A model generated the notes under the pieces. That model did no database searches. It was not told the DNA's origin and saw nothing but the letters and a program-made list of their open reading frames with translations. From Telmatactis stephensoni (taxonomy: Eukaryota; Cnidaria; Anthozoa; Actiniaria; Isophelliidae), in NCBI GenBank assembly GCA_029948255.1, contig JALIZF010001002.1, positions 1 to 64,000 of the forward strand: DNA of 64,000 bases, written 5' to 3'. Shown here piece by piece: positions 38,135 to 48,084 of the stretch. How positions within the stretch are numbered: the first letter of the stretch is position 1; each line of letters begins with the position of its first letter. Made by a program: the position numbers and the translations under genes.

Positions 38135-39146
38135 CCCTTTCGCTACTGGGGATTTTTGAGGTTTTTACGCGATTTTGAGGTCATAATCGATTTGTGTATT
38201 TTTTCGCCTGCTTACTGGAGTAACCATAGAAACTTCTGCTGTTTTGTACTATTGAGGGCTCAAGTTAACCGGTTGAAACCAGTTTGAAGCGGTAGCGTTT
38301 TTGGTCGAGTGATGTTGGCGTTTGAAAGTCCAGAAAACTTGGATTTCTGTGAATTTTCGAGCCTTTTTTCGCCTTTGGTTCCTACTGGCTGGGCATCATT
38401 AAGCCTGGAAGTAGCAGAGAGCTTACTTGCCGTAAGAATTCGTCAAGGTGTAACACTTCGTAGGCATTTTGACTCGTAGCTTTGACTGGGTGAATTTTGA
38501 GTGGTGCCAAGACGAAGTGTGCTTTGAAGCTCGTCCAAGGGCAATTTCTCGGACCTGCCATTGCATTTTTTGGGAGTTGTGACGATTGAGGAACACAGCA
38601 AGCGCGAAATTTGGGCAGAATTCCGAGGGGGCTCGAGACTTTACTAAAAACTCTAAAAGATGGAGGGAAGGGCTGTGGCTGTCGCGTAGGAGCTGAATTA
38701 CCCAGAATGCATTTAGGTCGTAAAAGTCCCAAAACACGTGCTTGCAAAATGGCCACAATGAATCAGCCGCAGCTGTGTCCGTGAAATGAAAAGAAGGCCA
38801 AAAAGTCCATGAGAACACAAGACTAGGACTGAATTTGGTTGTTAATGCTGTTTCGTGTGCAGGAAAGGATAATTTGTTGAGAAAAATTGAGGTCCAAAAT
38901 GTGTGATTTTCGAGGATGAAAATTGAGCCCAAAATGATGATTTTTTCCTTTCCTTGCCTTGAAATGACGAATTTCTGCAGAAATCGCCAGTTGTTTCACA
39001 ATGTTTGATTTTCAAAACTTGACTCATTTACTAGAGTTTACTTTGGTACCAAAGTTGAGTTTGAGTTGTCCTTTTTTAGGAAGAAGTAATTTTTTAGACG
39101 AGTAGAATTTTTACGGCCGGTTTCGGGCGCTGTAGGAGTGAAAGGG
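38135..39146. mobile_element. piggyBac-like non-autonomous element, copy 2
   Basis: Same element as 36614-37626 in the same orientation, bounded by TTAA at 38131-38134 and 39147-39150. By eye it differs by about four positions (a T-run length, G/A near 38433, T/C near 38505 and C/T near the right end). This suggests recent transposition or a segmental copy. Confidence 0.8.
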
Positions 39147-39150
39147 TTAA

Positions 39151-39588
39151 ACACTTCTAACTACTAAACATCAAAAATTTCATTTGTTTATGAAAGTCAC
39201 TCTAATGGTCACTCTAATGCACTTCATTGTATTCATTGTAATCAAATTAATTGTTCATTTAATAGTGAAATTAGAGTTTAATAAGCTAACTATTGTTTGG
39301 CAGGTTGATGAAAATCAGTGTAGTATTACCTTTGATTTGATGGCAAAAAATACAAACATATTAAAACAATCTCTAAAGCCTTTCAATTGGCAGAACATGG
39401 TAAAACATAAGAATCACCAACTGCATGTTATATTGTTGGGGTGATAAGATAAGTAATGTTTTTCATGGCTCATATGCCTGCAAAGGACTTAACATGAGAT
39501 AACAAAAAATGAACATGAACAGTTTATGAAGTTATTTTAACACAACTTACTATAGTCTGAAGTGTTGTATTTAGATGCTCTTTGGAAG
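39151..39588. other. No gene seen
   Basis: An 86-aa plus-strand ORF (39184-39444) is hydrophobic at its start but has no recognised family; it is left unassigned. Confidence 0.35.
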
Positions 39589-40866
39589 TTAAACAGCTGT
39601 ACCAGTGGCATTAGCCTGATTTTCAGCCGGGGCAGTGGTAAGGATAAAGAGACCAGAAGCAGTAGCCTGATTTTTAGCCGGAGCAGTGCTTGCGATAGAG
39701 AGACCAGAAGCAGTAGCTTGATTTTCAGCCGGGGCAGCGGCAGCGATCGAGAGACCAGAGGCAGTAGCCTGATTTTCAGCCGGGGCAGCGGTAGCGATAG
39801 ATGTGATGATGCTCGAGTTTACCTCATAGGTCAAGTTGATATTTTCCATGTTCAATAGTTTGTCTGCAATTTCATTTTCATCGAGTTGTAGAATATTTAG
39901 TATCATCGATAGGAGGGGTTGTGCAAATGCAGTGAGCTGCAAGGATTCTCCGTCTGATCCGTCTCTGATAACAACTTTGACGCACACGTCTTTGACGCAG
40001 GTTAAAGCATGAGTGCATTGTCCACAGCTATCACAATGTGCCAGGGACTTGTTGACCTGGAGAATTTTCTTGAAACACTTATTACATTTGATAAATTTCT
40101 CTATCTTGTCGATTGAGTAGATGTTGTTTACAGACTTCTTTTCAGTGACTATGTCTGATTTGTCGGTGTCAGTTTCTGGCAAGTTTGCCAATTCAGGACT
40201 GTCGAGGATCTCTTTTATTTTTGTTTTATCTTTGATGGTCGTAATCTTCATAACACCTTGCCAGGATCTCATTCGCACTGGACTAATAGTGTAGACATGG
40301 CCATTTACTAATTGTGGAATGTAGTTTTCCCACACATCTATGGGAATTGTGCCGAAGTCATCACAAAAGTGGCCAGAGCATAACTTCAAGCCTTTTGGAC
40401 GATGAACTTCACCAAACCCTGAAACTTTTCCTTTGACGGTTATTTCTCTGTATTCCTCAAACTTATCTAGGATTTTGTTGACTTGTAGGAAAGGAGCAGC
40501 GGGTAGCTCATCGTACTGAAAGTCGTATTCTTCGGCGTTGGGAGTTGTAATGGTAGCCATTTTGTTGATTATCACTGTTTTGCCATCCGGTGTTCTCGAG
40601 AATTTTGAAATCTTCACTGGCGAGCGAGTGTTTTGCTTTTCAAGCAAAAGTTTTCTTTTGTTTGGTGAGTATACCAACACTGGTTGTGGGCCTTGAGCTG
40701 TTTGCAATGTCACAGATGTCGCGGACGTTCCTTGTGCAGACAGATCATGGATGTAAGCTATCACATGGTTCGTTTTTAACTCGTGGATTGAAAATCCACG
40801 AGTTATTGTGAGGGGTCGAATATGCAAATCAGTCAGGTTACTACTTTGTGTATGACAACTATTCAA
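39589..40866 (-). CDS. OB-fold, RPA-like single-strand DNA-binding protein (425 aa)
   Basis: One long uninterrupted ORF. The middle (about residues 125-215) reads as an OB-fold region with EYREITVKGKVSGFGEV, GTIPIDVWENYIPQLVNGHVY and VRMRSWQGVMKI, similar to the DNA-binding folds of replication protein A large subunit. A possible zinc ribbon follows (CNKCFKKI..HCDSCGQC). The C-terminus has four 16-residue repeats around APAENQATASGLS (about 39592-39800). No introns, which fits an element-borne or retro-copied gene. RPA-like genes travel on Helitrons and other transposons, but no Helitron ends or Rep/helicase were found nearby. The start could be the first Met or an internal one (MATITTPNAEEYDF). 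Confidence 0.6.
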   Translation of the reverse strand: MNSCHTQSSNLTDLHIRPLTITRGFSIHELKTNHVIAYIHDLSAQGTSATSVTLQTAQGPQPVLVYSPNKRKLLLEKQNTRSPVKISKFSRTPDGKTVIINKMATITTPNAEEYDFQYDELPAAPFLQVNKILDKFEEYREITVKGKVSGFGEVHRPKGLKLCSGHFCDDFGTIPIDVWENYIPQLVNGHVYTISPVRMRSWQGVMKITTIKDKTKIKEILDSPELANLPETDTDKSDIVTEKKSVNNIYSIDKIEKFIKCNKCFKKILQVNKSLAHCDSCGQCTHALTCVKDVCVKVVIRDGSDGESLQLTAFAQPLLSMILNILQLDENEIADKLLNMENINLTYEVNSSIITSIATAAPAENQATASGLSIAAAAPAENQATASGLSIASTAPAKNQATASGLFILTTAPAENQANATGTAV

Positions 40867-41914
40867 TCTATCTATTGTCTAACTAGAATGGTGCCATACA
40901 TAAAGTAGTAAGCTATTGTGTCACTCACTCACTCACTCACTCACTTTCCTGTAAACTTCCGGTCTGTCAAACTTTACTTCCGGTCTATTCTTGATAATAC
41001 GATACGGTGCTAACTTGCGTTAGAGTCGTTTTCGTATGAGTGGGAAACTTACCGTACCGTATCGTAACTGTACCAGTATCATAGTTTCTATAAAAACATT
41101 CGAAATTTCTGCTGTAACCGTATCGTATCGTAGGCCGTACGGTGTTCCCCCTCATACTCTATAATAATTTTCGGCGACCAGAGCTTTGAACGTAATGTAA
41201 CTGTTTTAGATTTGTGTACAAGCAACAATTTTTAGGCACACGATCTAAGCTGGGTAATACAAGTTTTTAACATTACCTCGTGCTCTACATGTAAGTTACA
41301 TGTACACGGGTCTGCACTCCACGAAGATCGATTGTACGTGTCGGATGTTAGGCGAAATTGCCAATAGTTTAAAATTTGAATAAATAGTTTCTTATTCATT
41401 GCCACATTCTGTATTGAACTACTCTCAGTTCCCTCTGCAGCTTGGAATAATTTTCATCGCATCTCCAAGTTGATCGAGCTGTTCGATATACTCGGATATG
41501 AAAACAATGGACTTTGTAGTCGCTGTCTTCAAACAAAAAAATTCGTCGCAAGTCCAATATCAATGAGTCATCCAAGCATTTAGTGTTTGTACTCTATCAG
41601 CACGAGAGTAAATGTTGAAATAAAAAGCAAACGAAATCATATTCCAGTACGAACTGACGCCTGCTGAAACTGGAGAAACTGCATGGCCGTGGAATCGCTA
41701 CGGCCCGGTTGGCCGAAACGGCATCAAAAAAGCGTATTTGAGTTTAAGTTTGGTGGCTATTATGAGTACTTTTATGGAGTAATTTATTTTATTCATAGCG
41801 ACATTTGGTTCATAGAGAAACTTCTTTCATAATTTGTACATGTTCAATAGCTTTGCTAAGCATACAGCCATTAATTTACAATATGTATAAAAATATAACC
41901 TTCCCAAATGTTAA
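40867..41914. other. No gene; (CACT)n and ATACGGT motifs
   Basis: A perfect (ACTC)n run lies at 40922-40945. Between 40995 and 41140 the words CGATACGGT, ACCGTATCG and CGTACGGT recur on both strands. Their meaning is unknown. Confidence 0.5.
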
Positions 41915-41995
41915 ATTGCTCAGTGGCTCAAGTGGTTCATTGCTGGCTACGAGCCCAGAGGTACCCTGTTCAAATCACGGGCAGACCGGTTTCTT
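41915..41995 (+). repeat. tRNA-derived SINE-like sequence
   Basis: It has a box-A-like TGGCTCAAGTGG and a box-B-like TGTTCAAATCAC about 35 bases apart, followed by a long T run after about 41990. A full clover-leaf cannot be drawn, so a SINE head or tRNA relic is more likely than a tRNA gene. Confidence 0.5.
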
Positions 41996-42521
41996 TTTTT
42001 TTTTTTCTTTTTCCATTGCTTCATTATCTTTTTTTGTTCTTTCATACTCAAGTCAATTATTTTTCGCTAAAGAAACTACATTAGCTGATATTATTAATAA
42101 TATTATCCAAATGACTCTTTCAAAATTCTTTACAGATGGGCCCAATCTTAATTTTTAGATTTGTGAGAGCAATGATTTATCATTTAGAAAAATACATATT
42201 GTATTAATTGATTTATATTTTTGCCTTCAAATAAAAAACTCATTATTTAACTAAAATCCACAAGTTACTTCGCCATTGGCGGGTTGATTACAGAGGAGGA
42301 GGAAAAATTTGAAGCGAAATCTGGCCATTTTAATGTAGATTTTGACGATGAGTCAGTCATAATTCCACGTAGAAGTCCTCATGCAGTGATGCCCCAAATG
42401 GAATGAATGTCGTTTGCAAATGAAGTTGTGTTATTAGTTATTAGCACGTGTAGATAACGGATTTTGATTGGTTAAAAAAATTCATTGTCCATCATTGTGA
42501 ACGTTGAATGGAAAGCTGATA
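41996..42521. other. No gene seen
   Basis: T-rich tract then unremarkable AT-rich sequence. Confidence 0.4.
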
Positions 42522-43190
42522 CTACGGAGGGTACTTAGCAATATTGTCATGCATGAATAGTGCAGTGTGAAAGAACACTAAGTCAGGAAGGTTTGTAATA
42601 GGAAATTCTGGATAAACATCTGTAGTAGAGGAGCTTGTTGGAAGAACTATGTCTGTATTTATATATGCTTTAAAATTGTTGTCGTACCTGCTGCACTGAT
42701 TTGCAAGTGTAGAGTATATTGGCACCTTACCAAACTTTGTGTCTGTCCAGTCTTCGTCACTTATTTTCTTGCATATACCATGAACCAAAGGGATAAGGGG
42801 ATTGATGTCTTTCAGTTTCTCTTTCATGCTGTTGATTGTCTCAAATGGGTATGGTTGAGCAGTAGGGGATGTGGCTTCATATAGAGAACATTTGATTCCA
42901 GCGTTTTTTTGTCAAGTCTAACTTTTTTGATAACAGTCTCCATAACTGTAGGCATTCATCTTTCTTACTACTGGGACAGTCCAACCACATGGCCTCGATG
43001 TACAAGGCAGTAATTCAGGGATGACTCATTTTGTCCAAGGCAAACTTTGCAACTATCTTCAAAAAGGCATAAATGTGATTGCAGAACCCACCATTTCCTA
43101 TCACACGTAAACAATAAGCATATTTACACAACAACTTAGTTTGTGGAATGTGTTTTTCCTCATTTCTTTGACTATTGAATAACTGTAGTT
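42522..43190 (-). pseudogene. Uncharacterised protein, broken
   Basis: The minus strand reads LLCKYAYCLRVIGNGGFCNH, then an in-frame stop near 43015, then TALYIEAMWLDCPSSKKDEC. After a frame change near 42895 it continues as an intact 101-residue end (42522-42827) with FGKVPIYSTLANQCSRYDN and NLPDLVFFHTALFMHDN. Amino-acid composition and continuity across the breaks show a real former gene. I do not recognise the family. Confidence 0.5.
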
Positions 43191-43289
43191 TTGAAGCCTT
43201 ACTTAAGTCTCCTCCAACTCTTATAACTTTGGTACCATTTGGTGATCCCAGACGATTTGGTGACCCAAATTTCTTCTTGACTGAAGAAA

Positions 43290-43385
43290 ATGAGATAAAG
43301 AAATGAATGAATTAATGAAGGAATATATGAATGAATACATAAATGAATGGATGGATGTATTAATGAATGAATGAATAAATAGATA
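43290..43385. repeat. (GAAT/GAAW)n simple repeat
   Basis: Runs of GAATGAAT/GGATGGAT words; a similar GGATGGATGG tract is at 44055-44135. Confidence 0.7.
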
Positions 43386-43404
43386 GGTAATTGAAGAAGG
43401 AAGG

Positions 43405-43485
43405 GATAAATACCGAGAAGCAAGGCTTTTAGCCATATACATGTATATGGATAAAAGCCGAGCTTCGAGGTATTTATCTGCCTTA
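43405..43485. repeat. Palindromic element, ~36-bp arms
   Basis: GGATAAATACCGAGAAGC..GGCTTTTAGCCATATACATG pairs with its near-complement ending GGTATTTATCTGCC. It is a compact fold-back structure; no clear target duplication. Confidence 0.7.
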
Positions 43486-44365
43486 TTATATGATTGAGGA
43501 GGTTTTCACACAAAAGCGATTCAAAAAGACAATCACTAATTAGATCATTGTTACCGAATTCCCAGAAGGAAACCTTAAATAATTGTTTTTCAATTCTATT
43601 CAGAGAAACACTAACGAACTTCATGATAACACACAAAATATTTTTTTGTTGAGAAGATTCAATCAGTTAGCTCAGTAGTATAGTGGTTAAAAGCGGGTAT
43701 AGGAGTGGAGAAAGTCTCGGGTTCGAATCTCTGTCATTTATCAAAGACTTTTTCCACCAAAATTCGCTACTTAGTATATTTCTAAGAAAATTTTTAAGTC
43801 TTGATGTCCACACATAAATCATATAAGGAAGTATGGAACGAAATTATAAATTCAAGTGATGTATCTAGATAAACCCCGGGAATTATAAATTCAAGTGATT
43901 TATACAGATACATCCCGGAGAAGCTCTATATAAAACCATTGAATATATAATCATCGTGAATTTAGTGATATAAAGTCCTATGAATAACAAAGAAAACAGA
44001 CTCAATCATATAATAATGATAGATACAGAACAAAAGGACTAAATGGTGGAAGGTGTAAATGGATGGATGGATTGGATAAAAGGAAAGATGGATATATGGG
44101 CAGAATTAATGACTGAATGGATGGATGGATGAATAAATGACCATTGAAACTGTTTGGAAAAAAATATCCAATATACAATCTATTAAGTAAAGTATATAAT
44201 ACAAGCAGGAGTACTTAAGTGTTTTATCAAGTATAAATTAAAACCCATGACAAAGCCAATATATGGCTTTTCATACTCGATAAATGTCACCACCTGGAAA
44301 TATTTTATATGGCTTCAAAACTTCTGCCCCATACTTCTTTGTTTTGGGGAAATATTGTTGATATT
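43486..44365. other. Left flank of the viral element
   Basis: It holds a tRNA-like repeat at 43663-43735 and GATG simple repeats near 44055-44135. Two near-copies of a block ending in TCCCGG/CCCCGG with AATTATAAATTCAAGTGAT lie at about 43839-43880 and 43881-43920. No gene. Confidence 0.45.
43663..43735 (+). repeat. tRNA-like (SINE or pseudo-tRNA)
   Basis: Box-A-like TAGCTCAGTAGTATAGTGG and box B GGTTCGAATCT are present, but the T-stem does not pair properly, so a functional tRNA is unlikely. Confidence 0.5.
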
Positions 44366-44519
44366 AGCAGCAGTAAGGTGGACTCGCGGAGGCACCCATG
44401 AAATACGCGGGCCCTGCCTGCATATTTCAAGGGGCGTCGGACATGGGGGATTCATTGCGTCATTTCAGAAACCTCGCAACAGATGGGTCTTAGAGAGAGT
44501 AAGATATTACTGCTGCTGG
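44366..44519 (+). repeat. Left TIR of viral element (154 bp)
   Basis: It matches the complement of 62606-62757 in blocks: AGCAGCAGTAAG, GCCCTGCCTGC, GGGGCGTCGG, GGATTCATTGC and TTACTGCTGCTGG. Outer and inner ends are themselves complementary, so each TIR could fold back on itself. Confidence 0.85.
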
Positions 44520-44546
44520 TAGAGACTATAACATAACTATTATATA

Positions 44547-44813
44547 ATGTTGTGTGACTGTAACGCGCCTGCCGTGACCTATGAAAGTTATAAAATGTGT
44601 TCTGATTGTCTTAAGCGAGAACTTATACCGCCGCCGCCAAGACGCTTAAAGTGTTGTGGTAGAAAAAATGCAAATACAAGAAGACACTTCAGCCTTTGTT
44701 TACAGTGTCATAAAATTATATTCAATGCGGTTCCTTGTGCCACAATAGAACAGTATTTAGCTAACGGTGGTCGTAAACGAACGCCGTATAGAAGAATACA
44801 CTATTTCAGATAG
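44547..44813 (+). CDS. Small Cys-rich protein (88 aa)
   Basis: First gene inside the left TIR; its ATG follows the start motif TTATATA. It has nine cysteines, in CDCNAP, CSDC, CCGRK and CLQCHK, suggesting one or two zinc-binding knuckles, and a basic C-terminus. Function unknown; a regulatory or DNA-binding role is possible. No break is seen. Confidence 0.65.
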   Translation: MLCDCNAPAVTYESYKMCSDCLKRELIPPPPRRLKCCGRKNANTRRHFSLCLQCHKIIFNAVPCATIEQYLANGGRKRTPYRRIHYFR

Positions 44814-44816
44814 TGG

Positions 44817-45160
44817 ATGAGTTATATGCAAGGTCATCGGCCCGTATTCTTTGATGATGCGACTAAGATAAAAATTATAGACAACTTAGAAGAGCCGACT
44901 TTACAGGGTTTGAAGAAAACCTTGAAGAAATTAAAGGAAAACATTACAAGAGTGTTTCTAACCTTCTATCTGAAATTACAGGAGATAAAATACCTGAGGT
45001 TTCTGTAAATACAATGCTTAGAGCCGAGCAGATGTTTATTCGGCTGGAGAAGGACATTCCATATTACCCTGACGTAATCTATAAAATATTATACACAATA
45101 GACGCCAACCGCCCCCTGTTGAGATGGATTCCGAGGCAGTCTTATGCATCATACTCGTGA
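44817..45160 (+). pseudogene. Small acidic/helical protein, one frameshift
   Basis: The ATG lies one codon past the stop of the Cys-rich gene, with no TATA motif of its own, so the two may share a transcript. The first frame is good until about 44908 (FDDATKIKIIDNLEEPTLQG). The coding character then moves to another frame (KSVSNLLSEITGDKIPEVSV, later DIPYYPDVIYKILYTID) that runs to about 45160. The whole would be about 110 residues. No family recognised. Confidence 0.55.
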
Positions 45161-45190
45161 CGTGTTTTTGCGAGGCAGTCTTATGCATCA
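45132..45190. repeat. Direct repeat CGAGGCAGTCTTATGCATCA x2
   Basis: Identical 20-bp copies at 45132-45151 and 45171-45190. The core ATGCATCAGAC returns near 46001 and, with one change, near 45949. Confidence 0.9.
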
Positions 45191-45233
45191 GACCAATGAG
45201 ATTGCCCCAAAAAGTGAGATCACGTGTTAAGTC

Positions 45234-45241
45234 GGGATATA
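45234..45241 (+). promoter_or_regulatory. TATA box candidate
   Basis: GATATAAAG lies about 35 bases before the ATG of the 45272 gene, a spacing more like a classical TATA box than the start-abutting motif of the other genes. Confidence 0.4.
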
Positions 45242-45271
45242 AAGCAGATCGTGTGAGTTAAATCCTCATTT

Positions 45272-45529
45272 ATGAGTCGATTTGAATCTTATCGTGCTGA
45301 TGTAAACTCCATCTTCGAACGATTGGGAGAACGATTTCCCGAGACTCGCAACGATTTGGCTGAAGCTCGAAGCAGGCTTGATGAAAAGTACCCGATAAAC
45401 CCAGGGTCAGGGAGGTCTAAGAAAACGAGGGCGGAAATCAAAGAAGAGCTGTTGAGAAGCATCAACGAATCTCGCTTTATCTACTCTGGCGACATCGATA
45501 ATGACTTGCCTGATGAAAGTCCTAGCTGA
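45272..45529 (+). CDS. Small charged protein (85 aa)
   Basis: A highly charged, probably helical protein (SIFERLGERFPETRNDLAEA) with a GSGRSKKTR basic patch and an acidic tail (DIDNDLPDESPS). Start chosen at the first Met. No family recognised. A further overlapping 40-50-codon frame starts near 45501, of doubtful value. Confidence 0.55.
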   Translation: MSRFESYRADVNSIFERLGERFPETRNDLAEARSRLDEKYPINPGSGRSKKTRAEIKEELLRSINESRFIYSGDIDNDLPDESPS

Positions 45530-46084
45530 AATCTTGGAAAGCATTGAAAGGTTGCAGGAGGCCATCGGAAATAACAGGAGGACAGATCATTTATTTTGCT
45601 GTCGGCCAAGGAGAATTGTTGGGAAGTTGCCAAGGCGAATATTTTGACAGAGTGAATTTATCAAAGTCCTCACAAATATTTTTTGAGGCAGCTGGCTAAG
45701 CTGGGGGAGAAGAATCCTAGGCTAAGACATTGTGAGTTACCCCTGATTTTCTTCAGTAAGAACATGAAGGCTATTCGTGAAATTTGTGAGGGTTCTGGGT
45801 TCTGAAGAGTTTTTGTAACCGGATTTGACGCAATAAAACTACTTGGTTACGTATATTTTCTAGACTGGCGTTCAATATGTAACAATCTCTTAGGATGGAT
45901 TCCTAGTCGACTGGCGAAATAATTGTCGTATTTCTCGCTTCAGTCCGATACATCAGACTCTGATAAATACATTCGATCGGCGAATTATTATTTAGTCCGA
46001 TGCATCAGACTCATTGCGCATAATTTCTAGACAGGCGTTCAATATGTATATTAAATCCTGTCTGGCTCTTTTCAAAATGAATAT
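45530..46084. other. Left-arm non-coding region with paired direct repeats
   Basis: No intact gene. Two repeat pairs are present: CTAGAC(T/A)GGCGTTCAATATG at about 45860 and 46026, and AGTCCGAT(A/G)CATCAGACTC at 45942-45960 and 45994-46012. Fragments of coding character near 45700-45800 (for example LRHCELPLIFFSKNMKAIREI) suggest the remains of a gene. Confidence 0.55.
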
Positions 46085-46690
46085 TTAATGATTTAGTTTT
46101 TGTTTTATTTCTTGCATGGCTTCGCTGTAGATTTTCTTGCGTAGTTCGGGATCGTCTTTTTTAAAAACTTCGACGCTTTTTTGTCGGATTTCATTTTTCA
46201 ATTGCTCGTATTTATTTGACTCGGCCATAATTAAAGCAAATTCATTCTCATCAATTCTGTTATTATGTAAAGCTTTTGAAATTAAATCTGAAATCGTATT
46301 TATTTTGGATTTACACAATATTGTCGTTTTCTCGTGTTTCGAAACCTTCTTGGTCAATCGCTTAGTGGCCATAGTGGCGACGGCTGAAATAATTCCACAG
46401 AGTCCCCCAATCGCGCTTAAAGGGATTCCTACTACAATTCCGGGGCCCGTTAAAGACGTGGCAATCCCCGAACTTGTTAAAAGGGCTGATAAAGTACCGG
46501 AAGATAAAGCAATGGCGTGGGTCACGGAGCGTGTTTTATTGTATTTTTTACGGACGCCGTCGTAATGTTTGACCTCGGCGCCTAATTCAGAAAGGATCAT
46601 ATTGATTTTTTGAAGTCGAAAACTTTCTCCATCAGAGATGACAGGGTATAACGGCGGAGCAGAGGGTTCTTCTTGTATCACGTCGGTCAT
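46085..46690 (-). CDS. Membrane protein with N-terminal PSAPPLY late-domain-like motif (201 aa)
   Basis: The ORF is intact, with its ATG next to the shared TATATATA. Residues 9-15 read PSAPPLY, which is PSAP (Tsg101-binding type) overlapping PPLY (PPxY, Nedd4/WW-binding type). After a polar helix comes a Gly/Ser/Ala-rich hydrophobic segment (about residues 56-107; GTLSALLTSSGIATSL, VVGIPLSAIGGLCGIISAV) that could form a membrane hairpin. A charged, mostly helical C-terminal half follows. It probably sits in a virion or host membrane. A role in ESCRT-assisted virion release or membrane remodelling is an inference from the motif alone. Confidence 0.7.
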   Translation of the reverse strand: MTDVIQEEPSAPPLYPVISDGESFRLQKINMILSELGAEVKHYDGVRKKYNKTRSVTHAIALSSGTLSALLTSSGIATSLTGPGIVVGIPLSAIGGLCGIISAVATMATKRLTKKVSKHEKTTILCKSKINTISDLISKALHNNRIDENEFALIMAESNKYEQLKNEIRQKSVEVFKKDDPELRKKIYSEAMQEIKQKLNH

Positions 46691-46701
46691 TATATATAAT
46701 G
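46688..46701. promoter_or_regulatory. Shared palindromic start region CATTATATATAATG
   Basis: Eight AT bases separate two divergent start codons, and the whole 14 bp is a perfect palindrome. It can serve the minus gene 46085-46690 and the plus gene at 46699. Confidence 0.75.
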
Positions 46702-48084
46702 GTACAATACGAATGGCACAGATTTAGGACGGCCTACCCGCACGCCGATTTTAAAAAGTTCTCTGCCGGGCCTCAGAGCATCGAATTCGAACACGATGGA
46801 ATTGCCGTCGATGTGTTTAGAGAAGATATTACGCCAGATGGGCCTTTTCCAATGGCAGTGCATCACTATGGCGACTCAAAATTAAATGCAGCACTTTTAA
46901 AGGCCTTAGGACCTAGAGATCCTAAAAACAAGACCGTTAAGCCGCAGATATCTCTATCGTGGCCTAAGGATTTTACAGTCGCTAGAATAAATTATGCAGT
47001 GCCCTCTGTGGCTTGGCATATTATGCCGTCTAAGACTAATTTCTCCCATTTGACATTAGAAGTGGCGCCGGGTAAAAAGATACCTTTAAAAGTGCGTAAC
47101 GTGTTTAAAAAGAGTGAGACAGAATTTAAATCTGCGGCGGCGGCTAAGAAATGGCTTAAAGGACCAAACATGAACTATTGGGCGCAGCAGCTGAACTTTG
47201 CCGTATGGGCGGCCACGGGGGGCTGTGGTGTGGGCTTAGATATGCTACCTAAGTGCTCTTTCTTACAGTTTCATGTGGCCTTTACTGTCCGAAGAATATT
47301 ACATGAACTGGGGGCACCTTTGCCGGGGGATGTGGGTTTTGACGCCTATGATAGCCACTATAAGGCCGCCACTTATGAACGCCTTTGTAATGAGTTTAAA
47401 GTGGTCAATAAGGATTTTAGATTCTTGGCGCCTAACAATGGGGGCGTTGGCGATCCTTATGGCTACGATTATGCGGGCCTTAACATAGAAGAAGGCGGCT
47501 GGCCGAATCCAGAAAATAGGTTCAGAGATGAGGGTAAGCCAAAGTATGGCGGGCCAGAGATAGAGGTGTTAAAAGACTCGCGCACTTATAGGCAATATGA
47601 TTGGTTTGTCTTGCAAAGCGGTGAGGGCCTGGTAAATCTGGCGCGGCTGAATAGAAGCATAGAGGCCTACGTTTATTGCATCCTTGGGGCCCAGGTAGAC
47701 ACACGCTCACCCATTATAGCGGCCGGTGGCGCCAGTCAAGAAACACAACAACAGTTCTTAGTGCTATTTGAATCGGCCGTGATAGAAAACGACATTGCCA
47801 AAAGCATACAAAGGTATCAGTTTGCTGTCCAAGAGGCTAAAGTGCGCTTAGACTATGCCATAGCGCCAGGCTGTTGGCTCATGCCGAGCGATTTAGTGAT
47901 TAATACTCGCTCTGTCGTGGGCTATAACAATCTTTTACAAAAGGCTACTGAGGTGATGAAGTTTGGCTGTCAACGACATTAACAGGTCAAACCACAGGTG
48001 GGGGTGCCTCACTTTGTAAAGCCGGCAGTTAAAGTACATACTCCGGTAAAAAAAGATAATCGACAACAAAAAAGAGGTTTATAA
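46699..48084 (+). pseudogene. Large unknown viral protein (427 aa + 33-aa tail after stop)
   Basis: A 427-residue frame runs from the shared TATA region to a TAA at 47980. The same frame then stays open for 33 more codons with a basic tail (PVKKDNRQQKRGL) to 48084, so the TAA may be a single nonsense change. Visible features are a Trp/Tyr-rich first half (SLSWPKDFTVARINYAVPSV), GPNMNYWAQQLNFAVWAATG, and a helical C-terminal third. I recognise no enzyme motif. Size, strand and position next to the capsid genes suggest a structural or virion-associated protein (inference). Proteins like this seem typical of cnidarian Polinton-like elements (recollection). Confidence 0.65.

Noticed and set aside
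36862..39027. Minus-strand open frames of 124 and 169 codons as genes
   Set aside because: They overlap in two frames, occur only within the two piggyBac-like copies, and show no domain or transposase motif.
43199..43636. 145-aa minus-strand ORF rich in Ile, His and Ser
   Set aside because: It is mostly translation of a GAAT-type simple repeat and a palindromic element.
43663..43735. Functional tRNA gene
   Set aside because: Boxes A and B are present but the T-stem does not pair and no good acceptor stem is seen.
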